A program made the position numbers and the translations under genes. 64,000 bases of DNA from Lumbricus rubellus (taxonomy: Eukaryota > Annelida > Clitellata > Crassiclitellata > Lumbricidae): the NCBI GenBank assembly GCA_945859605.1, contig OX243822.1, forward strand, positions 1,974,497 through 2,038,496, read 5' to 3'. Below are positions 1 through 12,240 of this stretch, piece after piece; positions within the stretch are counted from its first letter, which is position 1; every line of letters starts with the position of its first letter. The notes beneath the pieces were generated by a model. That model ran no database searches. It had not been told where the DNA came from and was given only the letters and a program-made list of their open reading frames with translations.

Positions 1-670
1 ATGCTTCCCTTGTAGACTTTTGTACAGACCTATTAGTGACATTCCGTTTGCGTGCACTTTTAATGATTGGTAAGGGAATTAGGGAGTCCATGGAATTTAG
101 GATCCATCTCCGTGATTTATTTATTTAGCTTTTGCTGTTCAAGCAGAGCCACTCAACAGCAGCCTCATCGGCCTCGTGTAGGACGGGCATTCCGCCCGGA
201 AAGCGAGTTGTTATACAGTCATTTACAATGTGCTCCATAGTCTGAATGTTCCCACAGCTGCAAAAGGGATCCGTGGCTTGACCCCAACGGACCAGGTTGG
301 CAGCGCATCGCCTCTGGCCCGTTCTAAAGCGGTTCAGTGTGACCCACTGAGCCCGCGGGAGGTTATAGCCCGGGAGCCATACAGACGGCTCGGCCACGAG
401 CGAGCGGTTAACAACTTCAGCTGCTGACCACTCGGTGCTCCAGGCCGAAATAGCTGTAATGTTTTCCTCGGGTTGATCCCTCCATATAGGTCGGCGTGAT
501 GGGAGGCGTAGTACTGGGTGGCATGTAATGTCCATATACAGTGGGAGAGTTCTGTTTGCCCGGATCTTCCGCAGCATCCTCGTGTTTGCCTCCATTCTTC
601 TCATGTGCGGAGGGGGGATGTTGCTCAGAACCGGCAGCCACGCAAACGGAGTAGAATATCTCCGTGATAT
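1..670 (-). mobile_element. 3' end of a non-LTR retrotransposon (LINE), 5'-truncated
   Basis: An open frame on the minus strand (685 down to 125) encodes the typical C-terminal tail of a LINE reverse-transcriptase polyprotein. It has an STPFAWLPVLSNIPPPHMRR segment, then a WVTLNRFRTGQRRCAANL segment, then a cysteine/histidine knuckle (FCSCGN...MEHIVNDC) and an FPGG...HEADEAAVEWLC end. The catalytic RT and endonuclease regions are absent, so the copy is 5'-truncated near 670, as is usual for LINE insertions. Bases 1-124 would be its 3' UTR. The family (Jockey/RTE-like) cannot be fixed from this tail alone. Confidence 0.7.
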
Positions 671-1167
671 TAAATGCCAATACACTTAGTCAATTTCACA
701 AGGAAGCTGTAGGCTAAGCGCGAACTTCCATTGTGCGCATGAGCAGTATTAAAGTTGCAGACATTAGCTTCGGGTTCAGACTATGATCCACAGTGGATTT
801 GGGATGCTCAACGGAAACTTAACTCTCGGGCCATAGAAGGACTGGGAGGATGAAATCCCGCCCATCCTCTGGCAATTCTAACGTTGTGGGGAAGTCGGTT
901 AAGTAGTACACAATGGTGATGTCTAAGTAGCAGTTAATTGAACTCTGTTCTAAACATCTGAAATAAAAACACATGACCAAACCTCTTTCGCCTGTAGCTT
1001 AAAACAAACTCGCGGACACTGTGCAAAACAATTATACGTTCTGGTATTGCCTACGTAGCTTTAAGCATTTTTTCTATATTATTATTGTTGGCCTCTACCG
1101 TAGACCTATGCTGATTGTTTCGAGTATCCTCTAGAAATCCGTAACCATGTCATGGTTTGATTGGCAG

Positions 1168-3636
1168 ACAACTGTGTGGTGTACTTGTCGTCATACTGCT
1201 TCGACGATTCGATAAGAGAGGGTTACGTGAAGACAAGTACGGCGAGTTCAGACGTATTCACTTCGGATCGTGGAGTAACACTCGTCGAGCTCGATGCCAC
1301 AACGTGTTCCACAAGAAACAAACAAGCATTCGACACATTCGGGTCGTCAGACGATAGGGTTCAGATGTTGGAGACTCTGGAATCGGCTACAGCTGGAACG
1401 ATCATAGCTGGAGTTACGCAAGATTCGCCAGAGTATTACGACGGGGAACCATTCCAGAAATACGCTGGTCCATTTTTCACACGGTACAACATGAATCTAA
1501 CTGGTTTGCAGGTGAGAGACAAGTTTGCATTCATCATGCAGAAGGGATATCCGAAGAAGACATTGTTCGAGAGAAGACCACGATACGGAGACTATCTGAA
1601 AATAACAATTTTGCTCAGCGGTATGTATTCGTAGAGTCTCATTGCGGGTTATTTAATTTGATGTTTCCACAGCTGTGACGAGGTCTTGCACTGTATTGTA
1701 TTGTATTGTATTGAATCTGATCAATTACAAAGCGCCCCTATTAGGGTGAACCGTTCAAAGGCGCATCAAGTGCGCAAAGTCCCCGCGATAAGAAGCAGGT
1801 TTTGAGAAGAGAGAAGGAAGAATACAGACTGCGAGGCAGAAGTGCAGAACAAACAGAAGAAGAAAGAGCATTCCAAAGAGAGAAACGAATTGAGACGAAT
1901 GACCGACACTCAAGGCCGTAGCCAGAATTTTATTTGGGTGTGTGTGTGTTTTCCGACTGTGAATTTTGAGGTGACTTTTTTGCAAAATATTTTGACCACG
2001 TTTTTATAGTCGGCAAAATTTCTGACGACCTTTTTTAGTCGTCGCCTGATCTTCTTGTATTTGTTGGGCTCGCAATACACTGTACGTTCACGGCGGTGCA
2101 AAAACACAATTTTCCGCGAATTTCGACTATTTTCTGGTCGAAATTGTTACATCGTTTTATTATTTTATTTTTGGGGGGAGGGGTGCTTAAGCACCCAAAA
2201 CACAGGTTCTACTCTGGGTAACAATCTGGGGCAAATTGTTTACGCACACGTGCCTCTGTCATCAAGCAGTATAATTTGGTACAGTTTCACGAAATAAAGT
2301 CTCCCCCGATACAAAGTCTCCCCATACAAAGTCTTCCCCCAAAACAGAGTCTCGTCTGGCTTAAACTCTGCATTGGGTGAAATTTTCTGAAGTAAAAGTA
2401 TATATATTTTCTTGCTATGTAATCTGGCAACGTAAACTAACTAAATTTGATGCAACTGTAGCCCATTTCACGCTGAACGGGGGAGACTTTATTTTGTGGA
2501 CGGCGGAAATATTCTCTCCACCACGGAGACTTTATTTCAGAATATACTCTCCGGGAACAGATCCGACGGGAGGGAAAGAATCTGTTTCGAAATAAAGTCT
2601 CCGGGGGAGACTTTTAGGGGGGGGGGGCTGTCACGCGCCACCGGCGGAAGCGGGGGAAGTAAGCGGCAAGTCCTGTGACAACACGGTGTACGGACATTTG
2701 AACGGTGGTCAATTGAACGGACGACACTTGACCGGCGACACTTTAACGGGCGATATTAGAACGGGCCGACAATAGAACAAGCGACACTTGACCGGAGCGT
2801 CATATTACCGGGCCGACTAATGAACAATTCACAAGGTGCGGCGTTGTACTGGTACACTATGGACGTAGGCCAACTCTGAGTTTTGACTCAATTTTGGGAG
2901 CGACGTTAACTTTGGCGACACTGAATACTAGAAACAGTTATACAAAGTCATCTAATACGCCAAAGTGGAATGGTGGCATTATGGGCTCCAGTCGCTGTTT
3001 TTATGTCACCACCTCACCGTCTGGACCTTTTTGACAGGTCTCAAGAAAGACATTCAAACGCAAAAGACTACTTTCTTGCAAGGCTCGACCGGGATGCTTC
3101 AACCAGGCCAGAAGAAATATCGACAATTAAACAAGTTACATGTACATGTGCAGTTGCCAGCTACGGCAGAGCAGAAATTTTAATGTCACATAATTAGAAG
3201 ACGTTGAACTTGGTAGGCCTAGGCCTACATGTCAAAGACAGTGAATGTTGGATTGCTTTTAAATTTTACTATGACTTTACCGATCAATTGTCCGCCGGTC
3301 ATCTGTCGCCCGTTCAACTGTCCGGCCGTTCAATTGTCTCAGTGGTCATCTGTACGCCGTTCTACTGTCGCCGTTCTAGTGTCGCACGTTCTTTTGTCGT
3401 CCGTTCTAATGTCATGTAACCGACAACACTGGCCCCGTGTCCATGCAGGACCTTGGGATTCGTCCATTGCCGACTCAAGGGCCTAGGAAAGGTGATGAGC
3501 GCCTCACCAACAGGCCTGTGGCCCAGGGAATCTGGCAGCGATGACTTTATTTAACTTTACTTTTGCTGTTTTATTGAATATGCTGTATATTTTTGAAGGT
3601 TCCAGCATTCACAATATGACCTTCAGTCGAGTGTAG
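1168..3636 (+). CDS. ILEI/FAM3-like domain gene A (partial; coding exons 1168-1620 and 3599-3636)
   Basis: This is the first member of a five-gene array of secreted ILEI-domain proteins. Exon 1168-1620 follows a TTGGCAG acceptor and ends at G|GTATGT. It carries the domain landmarks DRGVTLVELDATTC, a FDTF segment, AGTIIAGVTQDSPE, then RDKFAFIMQKGYPKKT. These match the FAM3/ILEI fold (RG-hydrophobic strand, FD motif, GTI strand, RDxxxFxxxKG). An NLT sequon sits in the conserved YNMNLT. The 38-nt last exon (3599-3636, after TTTTTGAAG) restores the frame and ends SSIHNMTFSRV-stop. No signal-peptide exon is visible in 1-1167; it may lie left of the window or be lost. The domain is the most divergent of the five: an extra cysteine in SSYC, and TASS in place of the usual SGGSS. 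Family assignment is from motif recognition only; function is unknown. Confidence 0.75.
2024..2043. repeat. Dispersed hairpin motif GACGAC-T6-AGTCGTC
   Basis: One copy of a short inverted repeat (stem GACGAC/GTCGTC, T-rich loop) that recurs at least ten times in this window, usually followed or preceded by AGAAATTT/AAATTTCT. Here it lies in intron 2 of ILEI gene A. Confidence 0.6.
2291..2620. repeat. Scattered AAAGTCTCC repeats, some inverted
   Basis: Several copies of (AA)TAAAGTCTCC occur at about 2291-2350 and again at 2480-2620, the latter also as the reverse complement GGAGACTTTA. The layout suggests a degenerate inverted-repeat element immediately left of foldback element A. Boundaries and target duplication are not clear. 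Confidence 0.4.
2685..3421. mobile_element. Foldback-type non-autonomous DNA transposon A (737 bp)
   Basis: The element starts GGTGTACGGACATTTGAACG and ends ...TTCTAATGTCATGTAACC, so its ends are imperfect inverted repeats. It is flanked by GACAACAC at 2677-2684 and 3422-3429, a perfect 8-bp target-site duplication. The terminal arms (2685-2820 and about 3280-3421) are degenerate tandem units of about 15-20 bp of the type CGACA(C)TTGAACGGG, in opposite orientation in the two arms. That architecture is typical of foldback or MULE-like elements. There is no transposase ORF. It sits in intron 2 of ILEI gene A. Confidence 0.75.
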
Positions 3637-6290
3637 TAGAGTCGACACATGAGACTCGGATGAAGAATTTACTCAACGATCTTCTTAAAAACAAAAGAAG
3701 TTGGAAGCGTCTGAAAGAAATGCAATCTGCAATATAACTAACGCCTTTAGAGTTTCGCTGATCATGACATGTTTTATACAGCAATCGTCGCAATTTGAGA
3801 GATTTTAAAACACATTGTTAGATTTATCCTGCCTATTGGAGCGTCGCATCCAGAGTCGAGCAATTAAAAAGTAAAAAATACGATTATTTGATAAATTTGA
3901 TGTTAAAGTTAAGGCATAGGTGCAATCACGTCCTAAAAGTTGGGTTGGACCATAATGAATAACGTCCTAAAAGTTGAGGACCATAATAATAAGGTTAGGG
4001 GACCACTCGAAAGTTGGGGGGGGGACGCGTCCCGTGGGTCCCATAGGGTGGTTGCGCCTATGAGTTAAGGCTACTTCTTCTTAATGTTCTGCCCTTATAT
4101 TTATAGGTTTATATAGGCTACCAACGACATCATTCTCGCTTATTCTGTGCTTTTTTCTTTATTTCTTTATATAGTCATCCCTTTTCTCCGTCCATCAGAC
4201 AGTAACCTTAACAAGAAATTTCGTGCCAGATCACAATAAATAGATGTGATTAGAATTACTGACTTGGTGGTTAGAATAAAATTATTCTATAATGCAGAAA
4301 CATTTTTAAAATGTGTTGTATAAAAACTCCTGTTGTTTCCTCTGAATTAGCCGGTGTTTTCTTCAAAAGACTTGATCAACGTATCGGAATCAAAAGATTT
4401 CGCTAAACAACAGTGCAACAAAATATTAGCTAACATTAGGCATCCATGAAATGCTTCTAGCCGACTCTACATCCAGTAAATTAAATTATGGGTGATGATC
4501 TGCCACCCACTAGATGCACCCTTCATATGATGATGTCAGTCCAAAGCCTGGATGGAAGAGTAGGGCATCGCCAATCATTTTCTTATGACAGAGTGTCGTT
4601 AAACTGCACAAAAAACCAGGATATTTCGCTGCACATAAGAAGTATGAGAATTTCAGAAAGTAGCATTGAGTCAGACTAAGGCCCACTGTGGAGTTGGGAT
4701 GAAGATTTTAAATATGGGGGTCATAGGAAGATTAGGAGGTGTGAAACCCCCGACCCTCAGACAGTTCTCACCTTGTCCCTAAGTCATTTAGTTACATTGA
4801 ATATAGGACTATTATAATGTAACTGTATCGAGGCTACGCTCTTTACTTGCGTCGATACGTACTGTACACTGCGATAATGTTTAGGTATCAGTCATTGGAA
4901 TATAAGTATCAGTCCATGAAATCTAAGTATCAGTCCTTAGAATCTAAGTAACACTCCTTGGAATCTAAGTATCAGTCCTTGGAATCTAAGTATCACTCCT
5001 TGGAATCTAAGTATCAGTCCTTGGAATCTAAGTATCACTCCTTGGAATCTAAGTATCACTCCTTGGAATCTAAGTATCAGTCCTTGGAATCGATATAAGT
5101 TTCATCCCTTGGAATATGTTCTAAACATGACCAAAATATTCGCTTTCAACTGCAGGTTAAATCAGACTCTTAGACTCTGTGCTAGTGTTGCCAACTTAAC
5201 TTTCAATATTCTTTGCCATAATAACATATCTGATGCATCACACCCTCAGCCAATAGGCCTATGCTTTCAGTGGTTCATCTAAGTCCCGGTAACAATCTCC
5301 CGTCCACTCAGCCATAACTTAAATTGAATATTGATCGAACTCAAATTTCAATCTTCCTGCAGACAACATGATATACAGCTTCAAATGTAATTTTAATATT
5401 GATTGCAAACACCAGCTGGATGGAAAGCAGTTAGTCAATTTCAAACGAAATTCCATAACAAGCACGGTTGCCGCGCCCTAAAGCCCACCCATCTGTAAAT
5501 TAAATTTTATATTGAAGCAGATTCATTATAAATGTTGACCAACTCCTCTTCGTGCACCCAGCCTAAAATTAATGCGGGTCGCAGGTAGCCTACAGCTCAT
5601 AATAGCCTATATACAGAGGCGTAGCGACCGCCCTCCGTACTCTCCGACCGAAGGGGCCCCCCGCAAGGAAGGGGACCCTAAAAGTGCCAAAAATGAATTA
5701 AATGACTTTTTAAAAAGGTCGTCAGAAATTTCGGGCCCAAAAAGGTCGGATTTCCTCTCGGCCAACGTGTAGCCTACTCACCAAAAATTTACCAGTAACA
5801 GCCCTGATCCTGTATGTTGCATAAAATAAATGCCGCATCCCGGTGTCTGCATTGTAAGGGGCCCGCCAGCCTGGACATTATGCTCGGAGGGGGCTACGAT
5901 CATCGTTGCTACGGCCCTGCCTATATAGATGTAGCTTCACCAGAAAGTCCTGAATGTTGTTTGGCAGCTGTTTTACATTGAACTATTGTACTTACTTACT
6001 TTTTACCTGCTGAGCGGGACGATACAAATCGAGTTAATTAGTATCACTTTGACGACAGCATCATAACAAGATAATATGATTCGAGTTGCCATATTACATG
6101 CATGTCTGCATCGATCTAAAGTTAATTATATTTTTTCTACATCTGCTATACATGCGTCGGTTGCAGGTGGTACATTGCGAATGAGAATTGCTAGAATCTG
6201 CACGGTCTCTCTAACAAGAGAGTGCCAGAGTAGTTTTGCTTCTCGTCACAGCCGGAGTAGGAGTAGGCCTAAGCTTAGTCCAGAACAGAG
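3637..6290. other. Spacer between ILEI genes A and B
   Basis: No coding exon is supported. Just after the gene A stop, 3640-3710 resembles the 3' UTRs of genes C and D (CTCGGATGA...CTTCTTAAAA). A copy of a dispersed hAT-like MITE family lies at about 4675-4790, and the hairpin module (GACTTTTTAAAAAGGTCGTC) at 5704-5723 in a small repeat that runs to about 5920. A splice-acceptor-like TTCTCGTCACAG at 6240-6251 may end a 5' UTR intron of gene B. Confidence 0.5.
4884..5100. repeat. Minisatellite, 21-bp unit, about 10 copies
   Basis: Tandem units of TTGGAATCTAAGTATCAGTC(C), 21 bp each. Outer copies are more diverged than central ones, and units alternate between CAGTCC and CACTCC forms. It lies in the spacer between ILEI genes A and B. 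Confidence 0.9.
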
Positions 6291-8214
6291 ATGAATTTCT
6301 TTGATGGCAAGCGATCGTTTGGGCGTGCTGTGTCGATGGTGGCTCTGTTTTCAGTTGCTCTGGGTCTCGCTGTTCCCGAGTCCATGGTGAAGTCTGTTGG
6401 TCAGCCAATTGTCATCATCGAGAATCTCGTCATCGACATTCCTCCGGTTGCTGCAACGTGCAGCAACCCTGTGATCAAACGTAAGTAACTAATCGTGGGT
6501 ATAATGTTTAGCCAGATGGGAAATGGGTGTGCAATTGCCTCTCTAGAATCTCTGTCTTCGTGATTATTATAGGCCTATACTCTATAGGGTTATTATTTTA
6601 TGCGTAGAAACAGATGGGGCACGAGTTTATGACTGCCTCTCTGGATTCTATATCTTTATCATTGTATGTCTATTTATGCCTATTTATGCTTAGGCCCTAT
6701 ATATCTTTATAATTGTAAGCCTGTTTATGCCTATTTATGCCTATTTATCCTTTTCATTGTAGGCCTATTTGTGCATTTATTGATTTCAATCATCCCGGTG
6801 TCTGACGAGCAAGGCATCGAAAAGGATGTGTAAAATTCGGCAAAACGAAGCTGGCTTCCAAACTACTAACAATGCACTGGGAGTTAGTTCAAATGCGCCC
6901 TCGATGATTGCTATAACTTGCTGCATAATAGTTTTACTAAAAGCTTTTGCATTTTTCTTATTCAATTGTTATCTGTTTTGAATGCTTCTACAGTCTATGT
7001 AGACTAGTTGTAGCCTAGGCTATTATAATTACTATTGCAGAGCGAGAGGCCCTAACACTGCGGTTGGAGTTGCCATATCAGCGCTTCTGAGTGAGTTCTT
7101 GAAATGAATGAATGAATGAATACTACTTTAAAAATCTGATGAAGTTGTTGTTTTCAATGTTCATGAATAATAATATAATTCGTGGTTCAATGGTTATTGG
7201 TTAACAGCAAATTGCAGAGTAGACGTAGCGTCATACGGCTACAACGACTTCCAGCCATGCGGTTATGTAAACACAAGCGGAGGAAGTTCTGATGTGACCT
7301 ACGATCCAAATGACCTCTGGAAAAATCGCGGAATCATTCTCTTCGAGTTGGACGCGACAACTTGCATGACAAGGAACAGACAACGATTCGACACCTGGGA
7401 GAACAAAGATGATCGTTCGCAGATGATAGAGACCCTGTTATGGGCGCCGTCTGGAACCATCATTGTTGGAGTGACGGCTCTTTCGGCAGAAACCGAAGAC
7501 TTGGCCCTGCGGGGCGCCGCTAATTGGTTTTTCGTCAACTATAATATGAATCTCACTGCAGTGGGTCTGGAAAGCAGGAAGAAATTCGCCTTCGTCCTGC
7601 AGAAAGGTTATCCCAAGAAGACAGTGTACTGGATCAAAGAGAAATTTACGGACTGCTTGGAGGCGAGTTTTACGCTGAGCGGTAAGTTGTGAAATCGTAA
7701 TGCTAATAATATTATTAATTTTCCCCCTGCGCCTTTCAATAATTAAATTCAATCGAGGGCTATTATAATATAGAATTCAGATTCCAAAGCAAGCATTCGT
7801 TATGATTATACTATGTACTAAATTTGAATGACAGCTGATAATTTTCAACCAACTTTGATCACTACTTTAGAGCTTGTATGTTGCGGCACTCGGCTTCACG
7901 AATTATTGCTTCTACGGCCCTCAGTGTCAAAAAGGTTGAAGAACTTTCCTCTAATCATCTAATGCAACCATGCTAAGCAGAAACTAACTCATGTGTTGAT
8001 TCTGCAACAGACTTCCATGTTTTTAGGCCAACATTGCCTCATAATTATCTGCATGGCCATTTGCAATGTTATAAGTATTATGCTTACCTCTGCAGGTTCT
8101 ACAGTTGCCGAAGCGACCTTCAAATCTGACAATCCAGCTTCAAGTAGCCCTAGGCCTATATTCGGCGACTCGCAGATTAACACAACGCCATTCAATTGGC
8201 CAAGCTTCTCATAG
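6291..8214 (+). CDS. ILEI/FAM3-like secreted protein gene B (exons 6291-6480, 7208-7681, 8096-8214; 260 aa)
   Basis: Predicted small secreted protein with one ILEI domain. Exon 1 begins at the ATG after CAGAACAGAG and encodes a signal peptide with hydrophobic core VSMVALFSVALGLAV; it ends C|GTAAGT (phase 1). Exon 2 follows TTGGTTAACAG and holds the domain: NCRVDVASYGYND, RGIILFELDATTC, the RQRFDTW box, SGTIIVGVTALSAE, YNMNLT, KKFAFVLQKGYPKKT; it ends G|GTAAGT. Exon 3 follows CCTCTGCAG, starts GSTVAEATF like the short last exons of its paralogues, but continues for about 30 more Ser/Pro/Asn-rich residues to a stop at 8212. The summed CDS (783 nt) stays in frame. It lacks the coiled coil in exon 1 seen in genes C-E and has extra cysteines (PCGY, TDCLE). 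A secreted cytokine-like or carbohydrate-binding role is possible from the family, but not shown. Confidence 0.85.
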
Positions 8215-8727
8215 TCAACTATTATATGGTTCGTGCAGATGGAAATCGCATTTGAGTTCCGACAACTTTACATCCTTTTGAATAATTAATTGCATAGCCT
8301 TTAAAAATCCTTTTGAACATGGAACTCAATGTCAAGACGTTGGCATAAAACTTTAAATGTTTAATTACAGAAGTAGATAAACTCTTTATAAACGAGGCCA
8401 TGGTCTAAAGCGGTTAAATCCAGATGGCGAAAATAGAATTTCGAAAACTTAGAAATTTGACACTGAGTCTAACCTAAAACTGCTAGCATGATAACAATTA
8501 CAGCCTGTTATATTATTATAAGAAAGGGTAAATTATGTTCATATGAAATTAATCACAGAATAGAAATGCTTGAACATCTAAAACCTGAGTTGTTGTTGAT
8601 GTAAATTGTGTTTTACTTAATAATTTGTCTGATATTATCTTAAACACACCTGCTCGCAGGTCTTCGGAGTAAGAAAATCTCACCAAACACACATTACAGA
8701 ATTGTTTTGGTTGCTTCAGCTGTTGCT

Positions 8728-8966
<239 letters not shown>

Positions 8967-10964
8967 GATCATTTCGAGGCGGGGACTAGGGTGCGTTTCC
9001 CTGTGATGTCCATTATTAGGATTACGATTCAGATGTTCCGTACCCGGTGCAATTTTCTCATCTCCGAGGTCTCACAGTGAGTGGAGCATCGCAGCGTCTC
9101 CGATGATCTGGATAAAATAATGAGGAGAGAGTGACGTGAGTCGGTTTTTTCAGTATCGTTAAACGACCTCAGTGGCTAACCAGGATTTTTGGGTATAAGC
9201 TGTCACTCAAACGTTTATTACCGTTGTCATTATAATAAGGGTGATATGAAGGTCGCTAAATCATCCTGTAGGCCTATCTTACTGAATTTCGGTGGAATTC
9301 AAATAAAATTTAAAATTAATTAAAACTAAAGAAATCGAATCCTGATCACTGGATGAGTCTCTAAAAGTAATCACAAATGCATTCCGCAACGCATTCTGTA
9401 CGATAGGCGCCGTTTGATGCAGGCACCTCCTTTGAACTACTCTCACGTCCACTTGGGAAGGATGTTTCCAGTTGACATGGTGGCAAAATGAGCAGAAGAA
9501 GTTTTTTTAAGATGCCTGACATAACGTTTTTGTGGTTGGTACCATGTGGTGGGTTATTGAGCCGATAAACAACATAGATGCGCCCATGAAGAGAAGACGA
9601 GGAGCTCTAAAACCCAAGCGTTGAAATGAGTTTGTCCTCTAACACCCACGTGAATTTCTAAGAGAATGTTAATGCTATTACTTTGAAATTTACCATACAC
9701 GCAGGCCCGCATTTAGGTGGCTGCTAATGGTGCTGCAGCACAAGACCCGCAGTTTCGAGGGTCACGCAGTTCGGTTATAAATGTGAGCGAGTTGTCGGAG
9801 GTCAAACTTACCATTGGATGGTAACCATTGCATCCGGGCAGGCATTAACCTTAGTGCTGTCCTGCATGAATAGTACCGTAGTTGTATTCCAGTGCGCTAA
9901 GATATATGCGTAAACTGTTGGTACATCATGGCGAATTGGCGACAGAGAGGGTACAGAGTACAGAACGTTCTACTTTGTTAAGCAATGGCAATGCGTTACA
10001 ATGCCTCGTGACCACGGCATTCTTGCACAGTCACGACCGCATGATCATTGTGTCCACAGCTATCATATTCTTTTTCATAGGCTTCACTAATATTATTACA
10101 GTCATTATAATATTTTTTCTCTTCCGTGATGCCGTTTAGGCCTAGCACCGTAACCATCTTGAAAGTATTATCTCTGGCCGTGCTTCTGTGATAGGCTATT
10201 CCTGGTTTCGAGCACAGTATAGTATAGCAGGCCTAGACGTCGTATGTGAACGAGTACCTCATATGCATCTTGCTATTCATTTAGCGCTAGTAAGAAGCAT
10301 GGGCGGAGACTTACGAGGGGTGGGGGACTGAATGTGTTGGGAAACGGCCCATGCATTTGTCCCCCAACTCCCCTCCCATTTGTTGACTGTCAGAGATGGA
10401 CACTTTACAAAGACACACACTGCATTCACTGATACACTGGCGAATAAATGACAAAAAAGGTAGTCAACTTTTTAGGCGGGGAAAATTGGTATTTTCCCTG
10501 GAGATTTCGGCCAACGACTAAAAAAGGTCGTCAGAAATTTTTGTCGTCAGAAATTTTTGCCGGCAAAAATTGAAACTTTTGTCGGCGACTCAGCCTTTCG
10601 TCAGCCGAAAATCTCGCGTCCGTCTGTCGACGCCAATCATTCGCCCCCCCCCCCCCCCAAGTCTCCGAGTCTCCGCCCATGGTAAGAAACCATAAATGCG
10701 TAGACAACTTTTATTTAATTAGGCTAAGAGCACACGGTATTGGTGGCACCAATTGAATTTTTCTGCATTCTATACAGCGATAACTTAAAAAAATATACAT
10801 GTAGATCGAATTCGATTTTAATCTTCCTGCAGTCTAAGCTCATAATTTATTATCAATTGCTGAAAGTTACCAAATCCTACCGGTCTTCTCTAACGTACAG
10901 GCATCACCCGACAGTGCTCCAAGGTCAAACCGTCCTTGACGAACTAAGTCCGTTGAGAGTGTGT

Positions 10965-11395
10965 GGGTGGGTGAGAGAGACAGACAAGCAAACAGAAAGA
11001 CAGAGACAGAAAGAGGCAGAGAGACATAGGGAAAAGGCAGAAAGAGCGATGGAAATAGCGAGATACAAAGAGACAAAGAGAGATAGATAGAGAATGAGAG
11101 ACAGAGAAACAGAGATAGACAGAGACAAAGACAGCGACAAAGAGACAGAAAGAGAAGCACACAGTGAGACAGAGAGGCATAGAGGCAGAGAGAGAGAGGC
11201 AGAGACAGACAGTCAGACATAGAAGAGAGAGACAGGAGAGTCAGGAGAGAGACAGAGACAAAGACAGACAGACAGAGACAGACAGACAAACAAAAAAGAG
11301 AAAGAGACAGTGACAGAGTCAGGGACAGAGACAGAGACAAAGTCAGAGATAGAGACAGAGGATAAGAAACAGCGAGGCAGAGGGACAGAGTAACA
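10965..11395. repeat. (GAGACA)n / (GACA)n purine-rich simple repeat
   Basis: About 430 bp of degenerate GAGACAGA-type repeat on the plus strand. The long Leu/Ser/Cys frames on the other strand are repeat artefacts. Confidence 0.9.
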
Positions 11396-11520
11396 ATTTT
11401 ATATTGACCTCCATAAATATGTATAATTGCGTCAACTCTGCTCGTTGTTTGACAACGATAACATTCAAATTTTTCAGTCCGAATAATTATTATTTATCCT
11501 AGGCCAGCAAATCGTGTCAT

Positions 11521-11605
11521 TGTATTCATTCATTCATTCATTCATTCATCCATTCATTCATTCGTTCGTTCGTTCGTTCGTTCTTTCGTTCGTTCGTTCG
11601 TTCAT
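11521..11605. repeat. (TTCA)n then (TTCG)n tetranucleotide repeat
   Basis: About ten TTCA units switch to about ten TTCG units. Similar TTCATTCATTCC recurs at 11900, followed by a degenerate copy of the same downstream sequence (TATATAACGCC(T/C)...AAG...TACGC), so a repeat pair lies at 11600-12060. Confidence 0.85.
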
Positions 11606-12214
11606 TTGGAGAATTTATATAACGCCTCTTCAAGAAACTACGCTCCCAGTCCAGCCACAGCTGAAAAATAATTTGAGCGACTTATGAAAAGCAGGTGAAT
11701 TTAGCCTAGGCATAAGTCGCAAGGTTAGTGGTAGGTCATTCCAGATAGCGGGACTCACAGTATAAAAAACCAGGCGCTGTCTCGAGGAACCAAAAGCTTT
11801 CTCGTTGTCGCAGAGCCAAGAGCTCGACGGGCTGCAAGGTCGGAGACAGGTCGATAAAGGCTAGACATACATGATGGGGCACAACCAATAAGGCAATCAA
11901 TTCATTCATTCCTTAATTAATCCATTCTATATGAACATCTATATAACACCCATTCAAGGTTACTACGCAGGAGCGCTCCCGATCCAACCTCGGCTGAAAA
12001 TTACTGTTTTAAGGCTCCGATAAAATGCATCTGAGCAAACCCTAGGCATAATATCATTGGTTGTAACTAATCGCTTTATTCCGATCACGTGGCCCCCAGC
12101 AGTAGGCCATCCAGGATACTATTCGGACAAAACATTTAAATCAGTAATCTGAATAAATTAATCGTAAGTGAATTTCTCTTGTCGTGTGGCAGATTATTTT
12201 GATCTTTCTCGCAG

Positions 12215-12240
12215 TTGAAGTAAAGAAGTTACGAGTGGCG
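12215..12240 (+). promoter_or_regulatory. Conserved acceptor of a 5' UTR intron, gene C
   Basis: TCTTTCTCGCAG|TTGAAG lies just upstream of the start codon. The same CTCTTTC(C/T)CGCAG|(T/C)TGAAG occurs at 21738 (gene D) and 28485 (gene E). The polypyrimidine tract plus AG, kept in three paralogues, suggests that the coding exon begins with a short 5' UTR segment spliced to an unseen upstream non-coding exon. Confidence 0.55.

Noticed and set aside
4884..5100. Possible CRISPR-like array
   Set aside because: Units are contiguous 21-bp tandem repeats with no spacers; the setting is clearly eukaryotic.
12184..12240. Upstream ATG extending gene C exon 1 by 19 residues
   Set aside because: It lies before a splice acceptor conserved in genes C, D and E, so it is probably intronic; the ATG at 12241 starts a good signal peptide.
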